Shown piece by piece: positions 1-8,701 of a stretch of 64,000 nucleotides of DNA (position 1 is the stretch's first letter; each line of letters opens with the position of its first letter). Source of the DNA: Amantichitinum ursilacus (GTDB lineage: Bacteria > Pseudomonadota > Gammaproteobacteria > Burkholderiales > Chitinibacteraceae); NCBI RefSeq assembly GCF_001294205.1, contig NZ_LAQT01000003.1, positions 186,001 through 250,000 on the forward strand, in the 5' to 3' direction. The translations under genes were made by a program, and so were the position numbers. The notes below the pieces were generated by a model that was not told the DNA's origin, made no database searches, and worked only from the letters and a program-made list of their open reading frames with translations.

Positions 1-1
1 G

Positions 2-958
2 GATTTTGGCACTGTTGCTGTACGCTCCACAGACGCAGTTGGCACTGTATTGGCCTCCAAGCCTGTTTCCTGGACAATCACATGCTCGGTAGTCGATTTT
101 TACTACAGCATACGGTATTACTTTGAGATGCCCACTGTTGCGGTTAATAACAAAAAATATGCCAAAACAAACGTGCCCGGATTGGGTCTTTATTTTATTG
201 TCGAGCCAAATAGCTATTCGCAAGATAAGCTTACTCCACAGAGCGCCTATTGGGATGCCGCGGCAACGGTGGAATTTGCACGTTCATATCCGCCTTACTC
301 ACAAGGTTATATCCCTTTTCCCAAAACGCCGATGACATTTCATGCGAATGCCCAATTGGTTGTGTATGCGCCAATTACATTATCTAGCACTGTCATCATG
401 AGCCCCATTACCACAAAATATTGGGCGATACCTGTCGCGGCTAATGGCAGTCCCGTATTTTTTCCAAGTGCGAGTATTATTAATTCGGCAACGGTAGGCG
501 TTATTCCGCCAACCTGCGCAGTGGATGCCGCATCGAAATCTCAAGAAATAACATTGCAGGGTGTAAAGGCCAAGGATTTTTCGGGCGTGGGTTCTACTGC
601 TAATTCGACGTCCTTCAGCATTAAAATTAATTGCTCTGGCTCCAAGTACGGCGGTACAACCAAAGCCCAGATCGGCTTTACCGATGTGAACAATCCAGCG
701 AATACCGGTACCACGCTGAGTTTAAGCCCGAAATCGACTGCCCAAGGGGTGGGTTTGCAGATATCCAGTTGGACCGGCACCCTTTACTCATTCGGTCCCG
801 AAACTGCGACCTGGGATGCGCCGGGCCATACAACATTGGGCGACTGGGGTGACAGCAATAAGACTCTGATGTTGCTGGCCACTTATGTGAAGACGGGGGC
901 AACGGTCAAGGCTGGCTCTCTTGAGGCAATGATGACGTTTGTGATGACCTATCAATAA
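2..958 (+). CDS. Fimbrial adhesin-like protein, 5' end outside window
   Basis: The reading frame is open from base 2, so the signal peptide and first tens of residues lie off the left edge; 318 residues are visible. The C-terminal ~150 residues look like a type 1 pilin domain: a Cys after PPT (PPTCAVDAASKS), a second Cys ~40 residues later, the block IGFTDVNNPANTGTTLSLSP, and a C-terminal FVMTYQ with the penultimate aromatic typical of chaperone-usher subunits. The N-terminal part is a separate, more variable domain, as in two-domain tip adhesins of the FimH type. It is the first of four tandem paralogues. It is visibly richer in A/T than the third and fourth copies. Chaperone and usher genes are not in view and may lie upstream. 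Family call is strong; ligand unknown. Confidence 0.75.
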   Translation, partial: DFGTVAVRSTDAVGTVLASKPVSWTITCSVVDFYYSIRYYFEMPTVAVNNKKYAKTNVPGLGLYFIVEPNSYSQDKLTPQSAYWDAAATVEFARSYPPYSQGYIPFPKTPMTFHANAQLVVYAPITLSSTVIMSPITTKYWAIPVAANGSPVFFPSASIINSATVGVIPPTCAVDAASKSQEITLQGVKAKDFSGVGSTANSTSFSIKINCSGSKYGGTTKAQIGFTDVNNPANTGTTLSLSPKSTAQGVGLQISSWTGTLYSFGPETATWDAPGHTTLGDWGDSNKTLMLLATYVKTGATVKAGSLEAMMTFVMTYQ

Positions 959-976
959 TTTGATTGATCATGACTG

Positions 977-1010
977 GCTGGTCGCTATAAATACAGCGCC
1001 AGCTTTTTTT
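977..1010 (+). terminator. Rho-independent terminator after first adhesin gene
   Basis: GCTGG then CGCT pair with AGCG then CCAGC, with one bulged T and an 8-base loop, followed by seven T. It lies 18 bases after the stop codon and separates this gene from the next adhesin. Confidence 0.7.
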
Positions 1011-1256
1011 ATTGAAGCGACTTGAGCGAATTCAGGTGGCTTGAATGGACACGCAATAATCGCAATTTGGAATGGCAATGGTTCGGCAAGATTTTTTCTT
1101 TGTTCAGAACTGGTTTTGACCTTGGTGCGATCAATTGTTAGCCGAGCCCTCGAAATTAAAAATCGATTTGCAAAGCTGGAATGCCAGTAAATAAGCGGCA
1201 CTACTAAATAATTGTTGTGATTAAGGTTTTTTTGAAATTTTTCAAAGAGGTCCACC

Positions 1257-2384
1257 ATGTCAATATCTAAATTAGATGGCTCGACATCTATCGGTCACTT
1301 CCGGCGCGGTGGCCAATCTAACACGCACAAACACCCTGTGCGCCGCGCATTGGCCCGAATCCGCAATAAATTGGCCATATTGCCGCGACGTATCTTGCCA
1401 GTGTTATTCGGGCTCGTTTGCTGCAACGCAGCCTGGGCAGGGTGTAGCTGGGTGGGGCCCGCAATTTCGGTGCCATTTGCGTCGTCCTATGTCGCTCACA
1501 CTAACGAAACGACCGGCACCGTGATTGGGCAGGCGACGGCTCGATTTACCATAGACTGCAGTGTCGATACGTCAGTCCAATATGGCACACCCAATCAGCT
1601 CATTTCCTGGCCAGGCACTTACTATCCGCAGTTTTTTGAGTATCACGGACAATACCTGTTGCCATCGGGTCTGGAGGGTATCGGCATTCGGATTATTGGC
1701 GGCGAGAATACCGGTGGGCCTTCCGTTATTTACGGGGGCGGGTTTGGCACGCCGTACGCAGGGGATTTTCCGATGGGGAGCAGGTCCTATTCGCTGACCT
1801 ATCAGGTGGTGGTCACCAGCCGCATGACCAAGGGGGGCTTTACCCAAGCCAGAGCCTTTTCCAATGCCTATCGCCTTGGTGGTACCTCGGGTGACCCCAT
1901 TCGTTTTGGTCCAAATATCGTGGTGTCGTCTTTCCGCGTGGACGTTATGCCGCCTACCTGCATGGTGGATTCGAGCAGCGTGGCGCAGACCGTGGACCTG
2001 TCGGAGATCAGTGCGAAAGCTGCGGCGGGAAGTGTGGGTGCCAGTAAAGGGTTTAATCTCAGCCTGACTTGCGACGGCCAGGAGCAGAAGAACATTTATG
2101 TCACGTTTTCTGACGTTAACAAGCCGGCCAATACATCAAAAATACTTTCCTTAAGCCCCGATTCGACCGCGAAGGGGGTGGGCGTTCAAATCAGTAATAG
2201 CGTGGGCACGATTGGCTATGGTGCTGATACCACGGCCGATGACACGGTCAATACCTGGTATGTGCAGCCCACTGCGCTGGGAAAAATAAACATCCCGATG
2301 TCTGCCGCTTTGATCCGGACCGCTGATACCGCGAGTCCTGGCACCGCAAATGCACAGGCGACATTTACGATGAGTTATCGTTAG
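1257..2384 (+). CDS. Fimbrial adhesin-like protein (copy 2)
   Basis: 375 residues, ATG preceded by AAAGAGG at 1244-1250. It begins with an unusually long basic region before a hydrophobic segment (ILPVLFGLVCCNAAWA), so signal cleavage would fall near residue 61; no later Met is available as an alternative start. The mature protein has an N-terminal domain starting GCSW and a C-terminal pilin domain (MPPTCMVDSSS, then VTFSDVNKPANTSKILSLSP, ending FTMSYR). It is the most divergent of the four paralogues: its C-terminal domain lacks the FGPET and TLGDWGD blocks of the others. It probably acts as a surface or pilus-tip adhesin exported by a chaperone-usher system not in this window. The gene has its own terminator on each side, so it is likely transcribed alone. 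Confidence 0.75.
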   Translation: MSISKLDGSTSIGHFRRGGQSNTHKHPVRRALARIRNKLAILPRRILPVLFGLVCCNAAWAGCSWVGPAISVPFASSYVAHTNETTGTVIGQATARFTIDCSVDTSVQYGTPNQLISWPGTYYPQFFEYHGQYLLPSGLEGIGIRIIGGENTGGPSVIYGGGFGTPYAGDFPMGSRSYSLTYQVVVTSRMTKGGFTQARAFSNAYRLGGTSGDPIRFGPNIVVSSFRVDVMPPTCMVDSSSVAQTVDLSEISAKAAAGSVGASKGFNLSLTCDGQEQKNIYVTFSDVNKPANTSKILSLSPDSTAKGVGVQISNSVGTIGYGADTTADDTVNTWYVQPTALGKINIPMSAALIRTADTASPGTANAQATFTMSYR

Positions 2385-2470
2385 GCGTGACCAATGAGAA
2401 CTTCAGTAAAAGTAATGAGCTTCTTGCACTGCGCATAGCCGCATAGCAGATCGCCGCCATTAAAATGAAC

Positions 2471-2502
2471 AGCCCGCACACTGGAAGTGCGGGCTTTTTT
2501 TT
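2471..2502 (+). terminator. Rho-independent terminator after adhesin copy 2
   Basis: Perfect 9-bp arms AGCCCGCAC and GTGCGGGCT around a 7-base loop, followed by a run of T. Confidence 0.9.
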
Positions 2503-3061
2503 GCGTTAAAGATTAATTGGAATTTTAGACTAATGACGCTGTTCGAGGATATGTTCCGATGTGCGCAGGCTGTACTGATCTGAAATTCAAAAGCTGGCTA
2601 TATTTGCTTTAAGCGCTAATTGTCATCCCTCCACCGCAATCGCAATAGCAAAAATACCCGATTTGTCGCTTTTAATTTTATCCGTGTTTGCCGAATAAAA
2701 TTATCCAGGTGTATGGCTAGCAGTCTTGCAGCGGATAGTACGCTATTCAATGTTGGTGTTTAAAATAAATAGATTCCAGAACGAAAAGCAAGCGGCTATG
2801 CTGGTCGTATCGTTTCCTGCTGTTTCTGCAGGATGATGGTTCGTGATAAAAAGCCTTCTTCGTAAAATTAATTAATTGTCAGTTTTTTATGTTGAACCTG
2901 CTCAAGGAGGATTTAACGCAGCGCCGTTGCGCCATGCCTGTATTTATGCATTTCGATAAAGGATGGGATTGAAACTGGCGGAGCTTGAACATATCCAGAA
3001 ATATTAAAGACAAAAAGATCCGCTTTCCGGCTGATGAATTAAAAATCCCAAAGGAAAATTA
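2503..3061. other. Long A/T-rich leader region before adhesin copy 3
   Basis: About 560 bases with no credible gene. The region is clearly more A/T-rich than the surrounding coding sequence. It ends in an AAAGGAAAA ribosome-binding stretch just before the ATG at 3062. It probably carries the promoter and control sites of the next adhesin gene; I could not pick out a specific operator. Confidence 0.4.
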
Positions 3062-4168
3062 ATGCGTAATCTGGTTGTTTTATTGCCTCAGTGCACTCTG
3101 CAAGTTTGCAAAAAATATGCGCCCTTGCCGTTGGCCGGGTGCGCCTGGTTGTTCCCCGTCGGCGTGGTCGAAGCGGGTGAATGTTGGAACAGGCCCGCCA
3201 ACGATCGCAATGCCGTGATCAGCGAAAGGGTGGCGCATTACGGCGCGGGTACGACGGTCAAGCTCAATACCAACGTGCCGATCGGGGCGGAAATGGGGCA
3301 GGCCAAACTTGAGTTCTCGCCATCGGCAAACGTGGGCATCACATGCCGGGGCAACGGGTACCTCAATTCTGAAATGAATCCTGCGTATGCATTTTTGGGC
3401 GGTTCGCCCCAGCTTTATGCGACCGGGCTGCCAGGCGTAGCAATGAGCTTGAGCCTGGACTGGCTGGATACCGCCGGGCGATTTGCTGCGCCACAGGGTT
3501 ATATAGCGAGCCGCGGCAAAGGCGACCTTGCCTACGTAAAACACAGCGACGTCGAGATCACGGCCACCTTTATCAAGACGGATTCCGGCCCGGTTCGAGC
3601 TGGGCAACTCAGTGGCACATTGTTTTACCTTTACGCCACCGACAAAGAGGGCAACGGAAAATTTGATCTGGCCAGTTATAACCTGCAAAGCCCGTTGGTG
3701 TTGAAGGCCGATGCACCGCCCTCGTGCGCGGTCGATGCGGAATCGAAAACGACGGCATTGACCTTGCAGGACGTCAAGGCAACCGCCTTTCGCGGCCAGG
3801 GTTCCACCGCCAATGCCACGCCTTTCACGCTCAGGTTTACTTGCTCGGGTGCGGAGAATGGCGCTGCCTTGCGGGCGCAGATCGGCTTTACCGATGCAAA
3901 CAGTCCAGGTAACGGCGGCAATGCCCTCACCTTGAGCCCCAAATCCACGGCCCAAGGGGTGGGCGTGCAAATTAAAGATTTAAACGGTACGGCGTACTCG
4001 TTTGGCCCGGAAACCCTGACTTGGGACGCCGCTGGCCATAAAACGCTCGGCGATTGGGGCGATGGCAAAAGAACGCTGTCGCTGATGGCCCACTATGTGC
4101 AAACGGGCGCGGCAATCAAGGCGGGCTCGGTTAATGCGATGGCGACGTTTGTGATGACCTATCAGTAA
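3062..4168 (+). CDS. Fimbrial adhesin-like protein (copy 3)
   Basis: 368 residues, ATG preceded by AAAGGAAAA. A signal peptide ends near residue 38 (GVVEA before GECW). The N-terminal domain (about residues 39-215) shares GAEMG, LGGSPQLYATGLPGVAM and FIKTDSGPVRAGQLSG with copy 4, so these two are the closest pair. The C-terminal pilin domain (PPSCAVDAESKT to FVMTYQ) is very close to that of copy 1, including LSPKSTAQGVGVQI and TLGDWGD. The likely role is a pilus tip or surface adhesin assembled by donor-strand complementation. The mix of a shared C-terminal domain and variable N-terminal domain suggests copies that diversify their binding head. No chaperone or usher is adjacent. Confidence 0.78.
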   Translation: MRNLVVLLPQCTLQVCKKYAPLPLAGCAWLFPVGVVEAGECWNRPANDRNAVISERVAHYGAGTTVKLNTNVPIGAEMGQAKLEFSPSANVGITCRGNGYLNSEMNPAYAFLGGSPQLYATGLPGVAMSLSLDWLDTAGRFAAPQGYIASRGKGDLAYVKHSDVEITATFIKTDSGPVRAGQLSGTLFYLYATDKEGNGKFDLASYNLQSPLVLKADAPPSCAVDAESKTTALTLQDVKATAFRGQGSTANATPFTLRFTCSGAENGAALRAQIGFTDANSPGNGGNALTLSPKSTAQGVGVQIKDLNGTAYSFGPETLTWDAAGHKTLGDWGDGKRTLSLMAHYVQTGAAIKAGSVNAMATFVMTYQ

Positions 4169-4394
4169 GTTGTGCTGCTTCAGAAGAGCTTCCCGGGGGC
4201 TTCTGATCCCTGCTGGCTGGCTGGCTGCTGTCACCACGGCACCAGTCGGCCTTCCGTTCCAGCAAAATCCCTTCGTTTGGCGCGAAGGCAGCGGCTGCCC
4301 AAGGTAGGGGGCCTAGGTGGGCCCGCTGGCCTGATTCTGATGCTTCTGGGGGAGCATGCCGCAATGCCTGCCCACGCGAGGGAGGTTTTGGTCT

Positions 4395-4421
4395 ATGAAT
4401 CAAGCATCTCCCGTGCGGTAA
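4395..4421 (+). other. Eight-codon mini-ORF in frame with adhesin copy 4
   Basis: An ATG at 4395 follows a strong GAGGGAGG ribosome site (4377-4384), reads eight codons and stops at TAA 4419-4421. Four codons later, in the same frame, lies the ATG of the next adhesin gene (4434), which has no good ribosome site of its own. It could be a leader peptide driving translational coupling, or a nonsense mutation that removed the original start. Confidence 0.45.
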
Positions 4422-4433
4422 CTTAAAAAAAAT

Positions 4434-5540
4434 ATGCAACCCCATGTGCGCCACTGGCATCGGATTGCCCGGCTTTTGCGGTGCAGGCAGGCTATTGCAC
4501 TTTTTGTTTTGGCGGTGTGGCTCTGCATCGCACCTGGGGCCAGCGCGGCAACCACCTGCGTTAACTACGGGCCCGATGGCAACGCTTATCCGGTGGGCCA
4601 GATGGTGCCTTATTCCGGAACGGGCGGAACCGTGATGCTTAACCTGGCGGCTGCTACCGGCGCCGAGATGGGCAGCATCAGGATCTCCTTTACAACTCCA
4701 ATCTACGTGACTGTTAAATGCCCGTATGGCGGGGGGTTTATCAGCCAGATGAGCAACGCTTTCGCCTCACTGGGCGGGTCGCCGCAGCTGTATGAAACCG
4801 GATTACCTGGCGTTGCCATGAAGGTATCGCTGAAGATGCCTGACGTACCGGGGACAAGCGCGAACGTGTTTGCGCCTGATGGCTACATCCCCACGGTGGG
4901 CACCATTTTTGCGACCATGGCCTACTTTGAAGAGGTCGCCACGTTTACTTTTATCAAGACCGACGCCGGCCCCACCCGCAGCGGGCAAATCAACGGCATG
5001 GTTTTTATCCTTACCAGTAATGCAGGGGGTAAGGTTGACCTGGCCAGTTTTAATCTCAGCAGCCCCATCGTTCTTAAAGTAGGCACATCGCCCACCTGCG
5101 CAGTAGACGCCGCTTCAAAGACGGTTGATGTCACATTGGCGCAGGCAAAGATCGCTGCGTTTAGCGGGCCGGGCTCCAGCGCCAATCCAACCCCGTTCAA
5201 GCTGATGTTTACCTGCACGGGTGCGAAGAACGGGGGCACGAGCATTGCGCAGATCGGGTTTACCGATGCCAATAGTCCGGGCAATACCAGTAGCGTGCTT
5301 AGTCTCAGCGCCAAATCGACGGCGAAAGGCGTCGGGGTGCAGATACAGAGCAGCGCAGGTATGCCCTATACGCTGGGCCCCGACAGCACGGCATGGGACG
5401 CGCCAGGGCATAACACGGAAGGCGAGTGGGCCAATGGCAATTACACGTTGTCGTTTACAGCTTCGTATATCCAGACCGAGCCCATTGTGCAGCCAGGTTT
5501 AGTGGATGCGATGGCGACGTTTACCATGACTTATCAGTAG
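4434..5540 (+). CDS. Fimbrial adhesin-like protein (copy 4)
   Basis: 368 residues. A signal peptide with hydrophobic core ALFVLAVWLC ends near residue 38 (GASA before ATTC). Two-domain layout as in copy 3: an N-terminal domain with LGGSPQLYETGLPGVAM and a C-terminal pilin domain (SPTCAVDAASKT to FTMTYQ). The ATG at 4434 is preceded only by an A-rich run, while an upstream in-frame ATG at 4395 with a strong ribosome site is cut off by a stop at 4419. Translation may therefore depend on re-initiation. A bidirectional terminator follows and isolates the cluster from glnA. Adhesin assignment is by family; the target is unknown. Confidence 0.78.
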   Translation: MQPHVRHWHRIARLLRCRQAIALFVLAVWLCIAPGASAATTCVNYGPDGNAYPVGQMVPYSGTGGTVMLNLAAATGAEMGSIRISFTTPIYVTVKCPYGGGFISQMSNAFASLGGSPQLYETGLPGVAMKVSLKMPDVPGTSANVFAPDGYIPTVGTIFATMAYFEEVATFTFIKTDAGPTRSGQINGMVFILTSNAGGKVDLASFNLSSPIVLKVGTSPTCAVDAASKTVDVTLAQAKIAAFSGPGSSANPTPFKLMFTCTGAKNGGTSIAQIGFTDANSPGNTSSVLSLSAKSTAKGVGVQIQSSAGMPYTLGPDSTAWDAPGHNTEGEWANGNYTLSFTASYIQTEPIVQPGLVDAMATFTMTYQ

Positions 5541-5564
5541 CGCTCTCGCTCGACGGCGCGCCAT

Positions 5565-5599
5565 AAAAAAACCCGCGATAGCAATATCGCGGGTTTTTT
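5565..5599. terminator. Bidirectional terminator between adhesin array and glnA
   Basis: Perfect 10-bp arms ACCCGCGATA and TATCGCGGGT around a GCAA loop, with A-run on the left and T-run on the right. It can end both the rightward adhesin transcript and the leftward glnA transcript. Confidence 0.9.
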
Positions 5600-5642
5600 G
5601 TGCGCTGTAACCGGGCCAGCATTACGCCGGCCCAATCAACAA

Positions 5643-7052
5643 TTACAGCGAATAGTACATATCGAATTCCACCGGGTGGGTGGTCATACGAGTGCGGTTC
5701 ACTTCAACCATCTTCAGTTCGATGTAGGCATCGATGAAGTCGTTGCTGAACACGCCGCCACGGGTCAGGAACTCGCGATCCTTGTCCAGTGCGTCCAGTG
5801 CTTCGTCCAGCGAGGCGCACACGGTCGGGATCAGCTTGTCTTCTTCCGGCGGCAGATCGTACAGGTTCTTGTCGGCCGGATCGCCCGGGTGGATCTTGTT
5901 CTGCACGCCATCCAGACCGGCCATCAGCAGCGCCGAGAAGCACAGGTACGGGTTGGCCAACGGATCCGGGAAGCGCGCTTCAATACGGCGAGCCTTGTCC
6001 GATTGCACGTGCGGAATGCGGATGGAAGCCGAACGGTTACGGGCGGAGTACGCCAGTTTCACCGGTGCTTCGTAGTGCGGAACCAGACGCTTGTACGAGT
6101 TGGTGCCCGGGTTGGTGATGGCGTTCAGCGCCTTGGCGTGCTTGATGATACCGCCGATGTAGTACAGGGCGAATTCGCTCAGGCCAGCGTAGCCGTTGCC
6201 AGCAAACAGGTTCTTGCCATCTTTCCACACGGATTGGTGCACGTGCATGCCCGAACCGTTGTCGCCAACGATCGGCTTCGGCATGAAGGTCGCGGTCTTG
6301 CCGTACTGATGCGCCACGTTGTGCACCACGTACTTCAGGATCTGGGTCCAGTCAGCGCGCTGTACCAGGCTGCTGAACTTGGTGCCGATTTCGTTCTGGC
6401 CCGCGGTAGCCACTTCGTGGTGGAACACTTCAACCGGCACGCCCAGTTCTTCCAGCACCAGCACCATGCTCGCGCGGATGTCTTGATGGCTGTCAACCGG
6501 CGGAACCGGGAAGTAACCACCCTTCACGGTCGGACGGTGGCCGGTGTTGCCGCCTTCGTAGTCTTCAGCGGAAGACCATGCGCCTTCTTCGGACTTGATC
6601 TTGACGAAGCAGCCGGACATGTCCGCGCCCCAGGTCACGCCGTCGAAAATAAAGAATTCAGGTTCCGGGCCAAAGTAGGCGGTGTCGCCCAGGCCGGAAG
6701 ACTTGAGGTAGGCTTCAGCGCGCTTGGCGATGGAGCGCGGATCACGGTCGTAACCCTTGCCATCGGACGGCTCAATCACGTCACACGTGATGAACACGGT
6801 CGGCTCGTCGTAAAACGGATCGAGCTTGGCGGTGGTGGTGTCCGGAGCCAGCAGCATGTCGGAGGCCTGAATGCCTTTCCAGCCCGCGATGGAAGAACCA
6901 TCGAATGCGTGGCCGTGCACAAACCAGTCTTCGTCAACGACGTGCGAAGGAACGGTTACGTGTTGCTCTTTACCTTTGGTATCCGTGAAACGCAGGTCAA
7001 CGAACTTGACATCGTTTTCCTTGATGAGCTTGATTACGTCAGCTGCCGACAT
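5643..7052 (-). CDS. glnA: Glutamine synthetase, type I-beta
   Basis: 469 residues, the normal length for GlnA. It makes glutamine from glutamate, ammonia and ATP as a cytosolic dodecamer and is the entry point of ammonia assimilation. Seen: start [20 protein letters not shown], the beta-grasp segment, active-site blocks [16 protein letters not shown] and NRSASIRIP, and the adenylylation loop NLYDLPPEE with the target Tyr at residue 398, so activity is probably tuned by GlnE. The frame is open further upstream, but this Met fits the family and follows GGAGAG. The gene is monocistronic, flanked by a terminator and by a sigma54 promoter with NtrC-type sites. Confidence 0.97.
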   Translation of the reverse strand: MSAADVIKLIKENDVKFVDLRFTDTKGKEQHVTVPSHVVDEDWFVHGHAFDGSSIAGWKGIQASDMLLAPDTTTAKLDPFYDEPTVFITCDVIEPSDGKGYDRDPRSIAKRAEAYLKSSGLGDTAYFGPEPEFFIFDGVTWGADMSGCFVKIKSEEGAWSSAEDYEGGNTGHRPTVKGGYFPVPPVDSHQDIRASMVLVLEELGVPVEVFHHEVATAGQNEIGTKFSSLVQRADWTQILKYVVHNVAHQYGKTATFMPKPIVGDNGSGMHVHQSVWKDGKNLFAGNGYAGLSEFALYYIGGIIKHAKALNAITNPGTNSYKRLVPHYEAPVKLAYSARNRSASIRIPHVQSDKARRIEARFPDPLANPYLCFSALLMAGLDGVQNKIHPGDPADKNLYDLPPEEDKLIPTVCASLDEALDALDKDREFLTRGGVFSNDFIDAYIELKMVEVNRTRMTTHPVEFDMYYSL

Positions 7053-7143
7053 CTGGGGCTCTCCTAATGCAGAGATTGTTGAAATGAATGTCACACTACC
7101 GGTCTTGACTACCATCCTCTCCGGTGCGGGTCGGACGTTAGTA

Positions 7144-7159
7144 AGCAAGTAGCGTGCCA
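7144..7159 (-). promoter_or_regulatory. Sigma54 (RpoN) promoter of glnA
   Basis: On the minus strand TGGCACG-CTAC-TTGCT matches the sigma54 consensus TGGCACG-N4-TTGCW exactly, with GG near -24 and GC near -12. Transcription would begin near 7133, leaving an ~80-base leader before the glnA ATG. Confidence 0.85.
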
Positions 7160-7224
7160 GTAAAATTCTGTGCTGCCAGCCATTGTGCCACAAAGGAATT
7201 GCGGTTTTCCCGCTTTTAATGTGC

Positions 7225-7256
7225 GCACAAATATAGTGCATGCACCACGGTAGAGC
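7225..7256. promoter_or_regulatory. Two NtrC-type enhancer sites upstream of glnA
   Basis: Known NtrC sites have the core GCAC-N7-GTGC. One perfect match lies at 7225-7239 and one with a single mismatch (GCAC-N7-GAGC) at 7242-7256, 17 bases apart. They sit about 75-110 bases upstream of the sigma54 promoter, the usual enhancer placement. Together they predict nitrogen-limitation control of glnA. Confidence 0.65.
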
Positions 7257-7337
7257 ACCAAAGCCGGGCAATTTGCAGTTGCGCCAGACTCAGTTTGGGG
7301 CGGTAGAATCATCCGCAAAACCATCAGGAGCAAGCTC

Positions 7338-7802
7338 ATGAGCCAGATCCACCCACAAATCCAGGCCATTCTGGACCGGGCCCGCCAACGCGCGGCCGAT
7401 AACAATCTGCCCTACGCAGGCGCGCTGACGCCGCCCGAGGCGCAACAGGTTTTGCTGGGCATGCCCGAGGCAAAACTGGTGGATGTGCGCACCCAGGCCG
7501 AATGGCAGTTTGTCGGCACGGTGCCCAATGCGGTGCAGCTGGAATGGAAGCGTTTTCCGGGCATGACGCCCAATCCCGAGTTTATTGGCCAACTGCAAAG
7601 CGTGGCCGACCCCGACGCCACCTTATTGTTTATGTGCCGTTCTGGCGCGCGCTCGCACGATGCGGCCACTGCGGCCGCGGCCGAGGGGTACGCCGAGTCG
7701 TACAACGTGCTGGAAGGCTTTGAAGGCGATAAGGATGGCAGCCAGCATCGCGGCAGCGTGAATGGCTGGCAGGGGCACCGTTTGCCGTGGGTACAAAGCT
7801 GA
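7338..7802 (+). CDS. Rhodanese-like domain protein
   Basis: 154 residues, single rhodanese (sulfurtransferase) domain. ATG follows AGGAGC. The domain runs from LVDVRTQAEW (strand and acidic residue at the domain start) to the active-site loop CRSGARS with the catalytic Cys at residue 100. It would carry sulfur as a persulfide, or handle thiosulfate or cyanide; the substrate cannot be told from sequence. No signal peptide, so cytosolic. The stop codon overlaps the aroE start by one base (TGATG), so the two genes are likely translationally coupled. Confidence 0.85.
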   Translation: MSQIHPQIQAILDRARQRAADNNLPYAGALTPPEAQQVLLGMPEAKLVDVRTQAEWQFVGTVPNAVQLEWKRFPGMTPNPEFIGQLQSVADPDATLLFMCRSGARSHDAATAAAAEGYAESYNVLEGFEGDKDGSQHRGSVNGWQGHRLPWVQS

Positions 7803-8626
7803 TGCGTTATGTCGTGATTGGCCACCCGGTGGCACATAGCAAATCGCCCGCGATTCACGCTGCGTTTGCGGCGGAATGCGGGCTGCAGGATTTTTCGTAC
7901 GAGCGTCTGTTGGCGCCGCTGGATGGCTTCACCGATTCGGTGCGTCAGTTTGTTGCAGCGGGTGGGGCTGGCTGCAACATCACGGTGCCTTTTAAAGAAG
8001 AGGCCTGGCGTCTGGCGGATCAGCGCACCCCGCGCGCCGCCGCTGCGGGCGCAGTCAACACCTTGATGGTGCAGGCCGATGGCAGCTTGCTGGGTGACAA
8101 CACTGACGGCGCAGGCCTGGTGAGCGATCTGCAGCGCCATCTTGATCTCACCGGCAAGCGCATCCTGCTGCTGGGCGCAGGTGGTGCGGCGCGCGGCGTG
8201 GTGTTGCCGCTGGCGCAAGCTCGCCCCAGCCTGATCGTGATCGCCAACCGCACCGCCGACAAAGCGCGGCAGCTGGCCACCGAACTGGCCGATGCCGCTA
8301 GCGCATTCGGCGTGGCGCTGGGCGGCTGCGGCTTTGATGATGTCGATGCGGCGTTTGATGTGGTCATCAACGCCACCTCGGCCAGTCTGGGCGGCGAGCG
8401 TGTGCCGATCCCCGATGCGGTCTTCCACGGCGAAACGCTGGCCTACGACATGATGTATGGCCGCGACGAAACGCCGTTCCTGGCCCATGCGCGTGAGGCT
8501 GGCGTGCGGTTACGCGTGGATGGTCTGGGCATGCTGGTGGGGCAGGCGGCCGAAGCGTTCAGCTTGTGGACGGGCCGCAAGCCCAGCGTCGAGCCCGTGC
8601 TGGCGCAGTTGCGTGCACAGCTGTAA
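7802..8626 (+). CDS. aroE: Shikimate dehydrogenase
   Basis: 274 residues, normal AroE length. It reduces 3-dehydroshikimate to shikimate with NADPH in aromatic amino acid synthesis. Seen: the substrate-binding block HSKSPAIHAAF, NITVPFK with the catalytic Lys, the nucleotide-binding GAGGAARGV, NRT just after the second strand of the Rossmann fold, NATSASL, and YDMMYGRDETPFL near the C-terminus. The ATG at 7802 overlaps the rhodanese stop; a GTG at 7787 would add five residues but leaves the conserved start RYVVIGHPVAHS less well placed. Second gene of a likely rhodanese-aroE-mtgA unit. Confidence 0.95.
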   Translation: MRYVVIGHPVAHSKSPAIHAAFAAECGLQDFSYERLLAPLDGFTDSVRQFVAAGGAGCNITVPFKEEAWRLADQRTPRAAAAGAVNTLMVQADGSLLGDNTDGAGLVSDLQRHLDLTGKRILLLGAGGAARGVVLPLAQARPSLIVIANRTADKARQLATELADAASAFGVALGGCGFDDVDAAFDVVINATSASLGGERVPIPDAVFHGETLAYDMMYGRDETPFLAHAREAGVRLRVDGLGMLVGQAAEAFSLWTGRKPSVEPVLAQLRAQL

Positions 8627-8701
8627 ACAGCGCTATCCGTTTGTAAGCAGCCAGCCTAAAATCGCGCATCGTTTGATTGACTGGCTGTCTGAAGGCTCAT
8701 T

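Noticed and set aside
4172..4426. 84-codon frame between adhesin copies 3 and 4
   Set aside because: No ribosome site at its start, low-complexity residue use, and no resemblance to any family; treated as intergenic.
5598..7067. Long plus-strand frame opposite glnA
   Set aside because: It mirrors the strongly conserved glnA gene on the other strand; its composition and residues (many His, Val, Arg) are those of an antisense shadow.
7171..7192. Second sigma54-like site TGGCAC upstream of glnA
   Set aside because: Spacing between the GG and GC elements is one base too long and the -12 element is poor; the site at 7144-7159 fits exactly.
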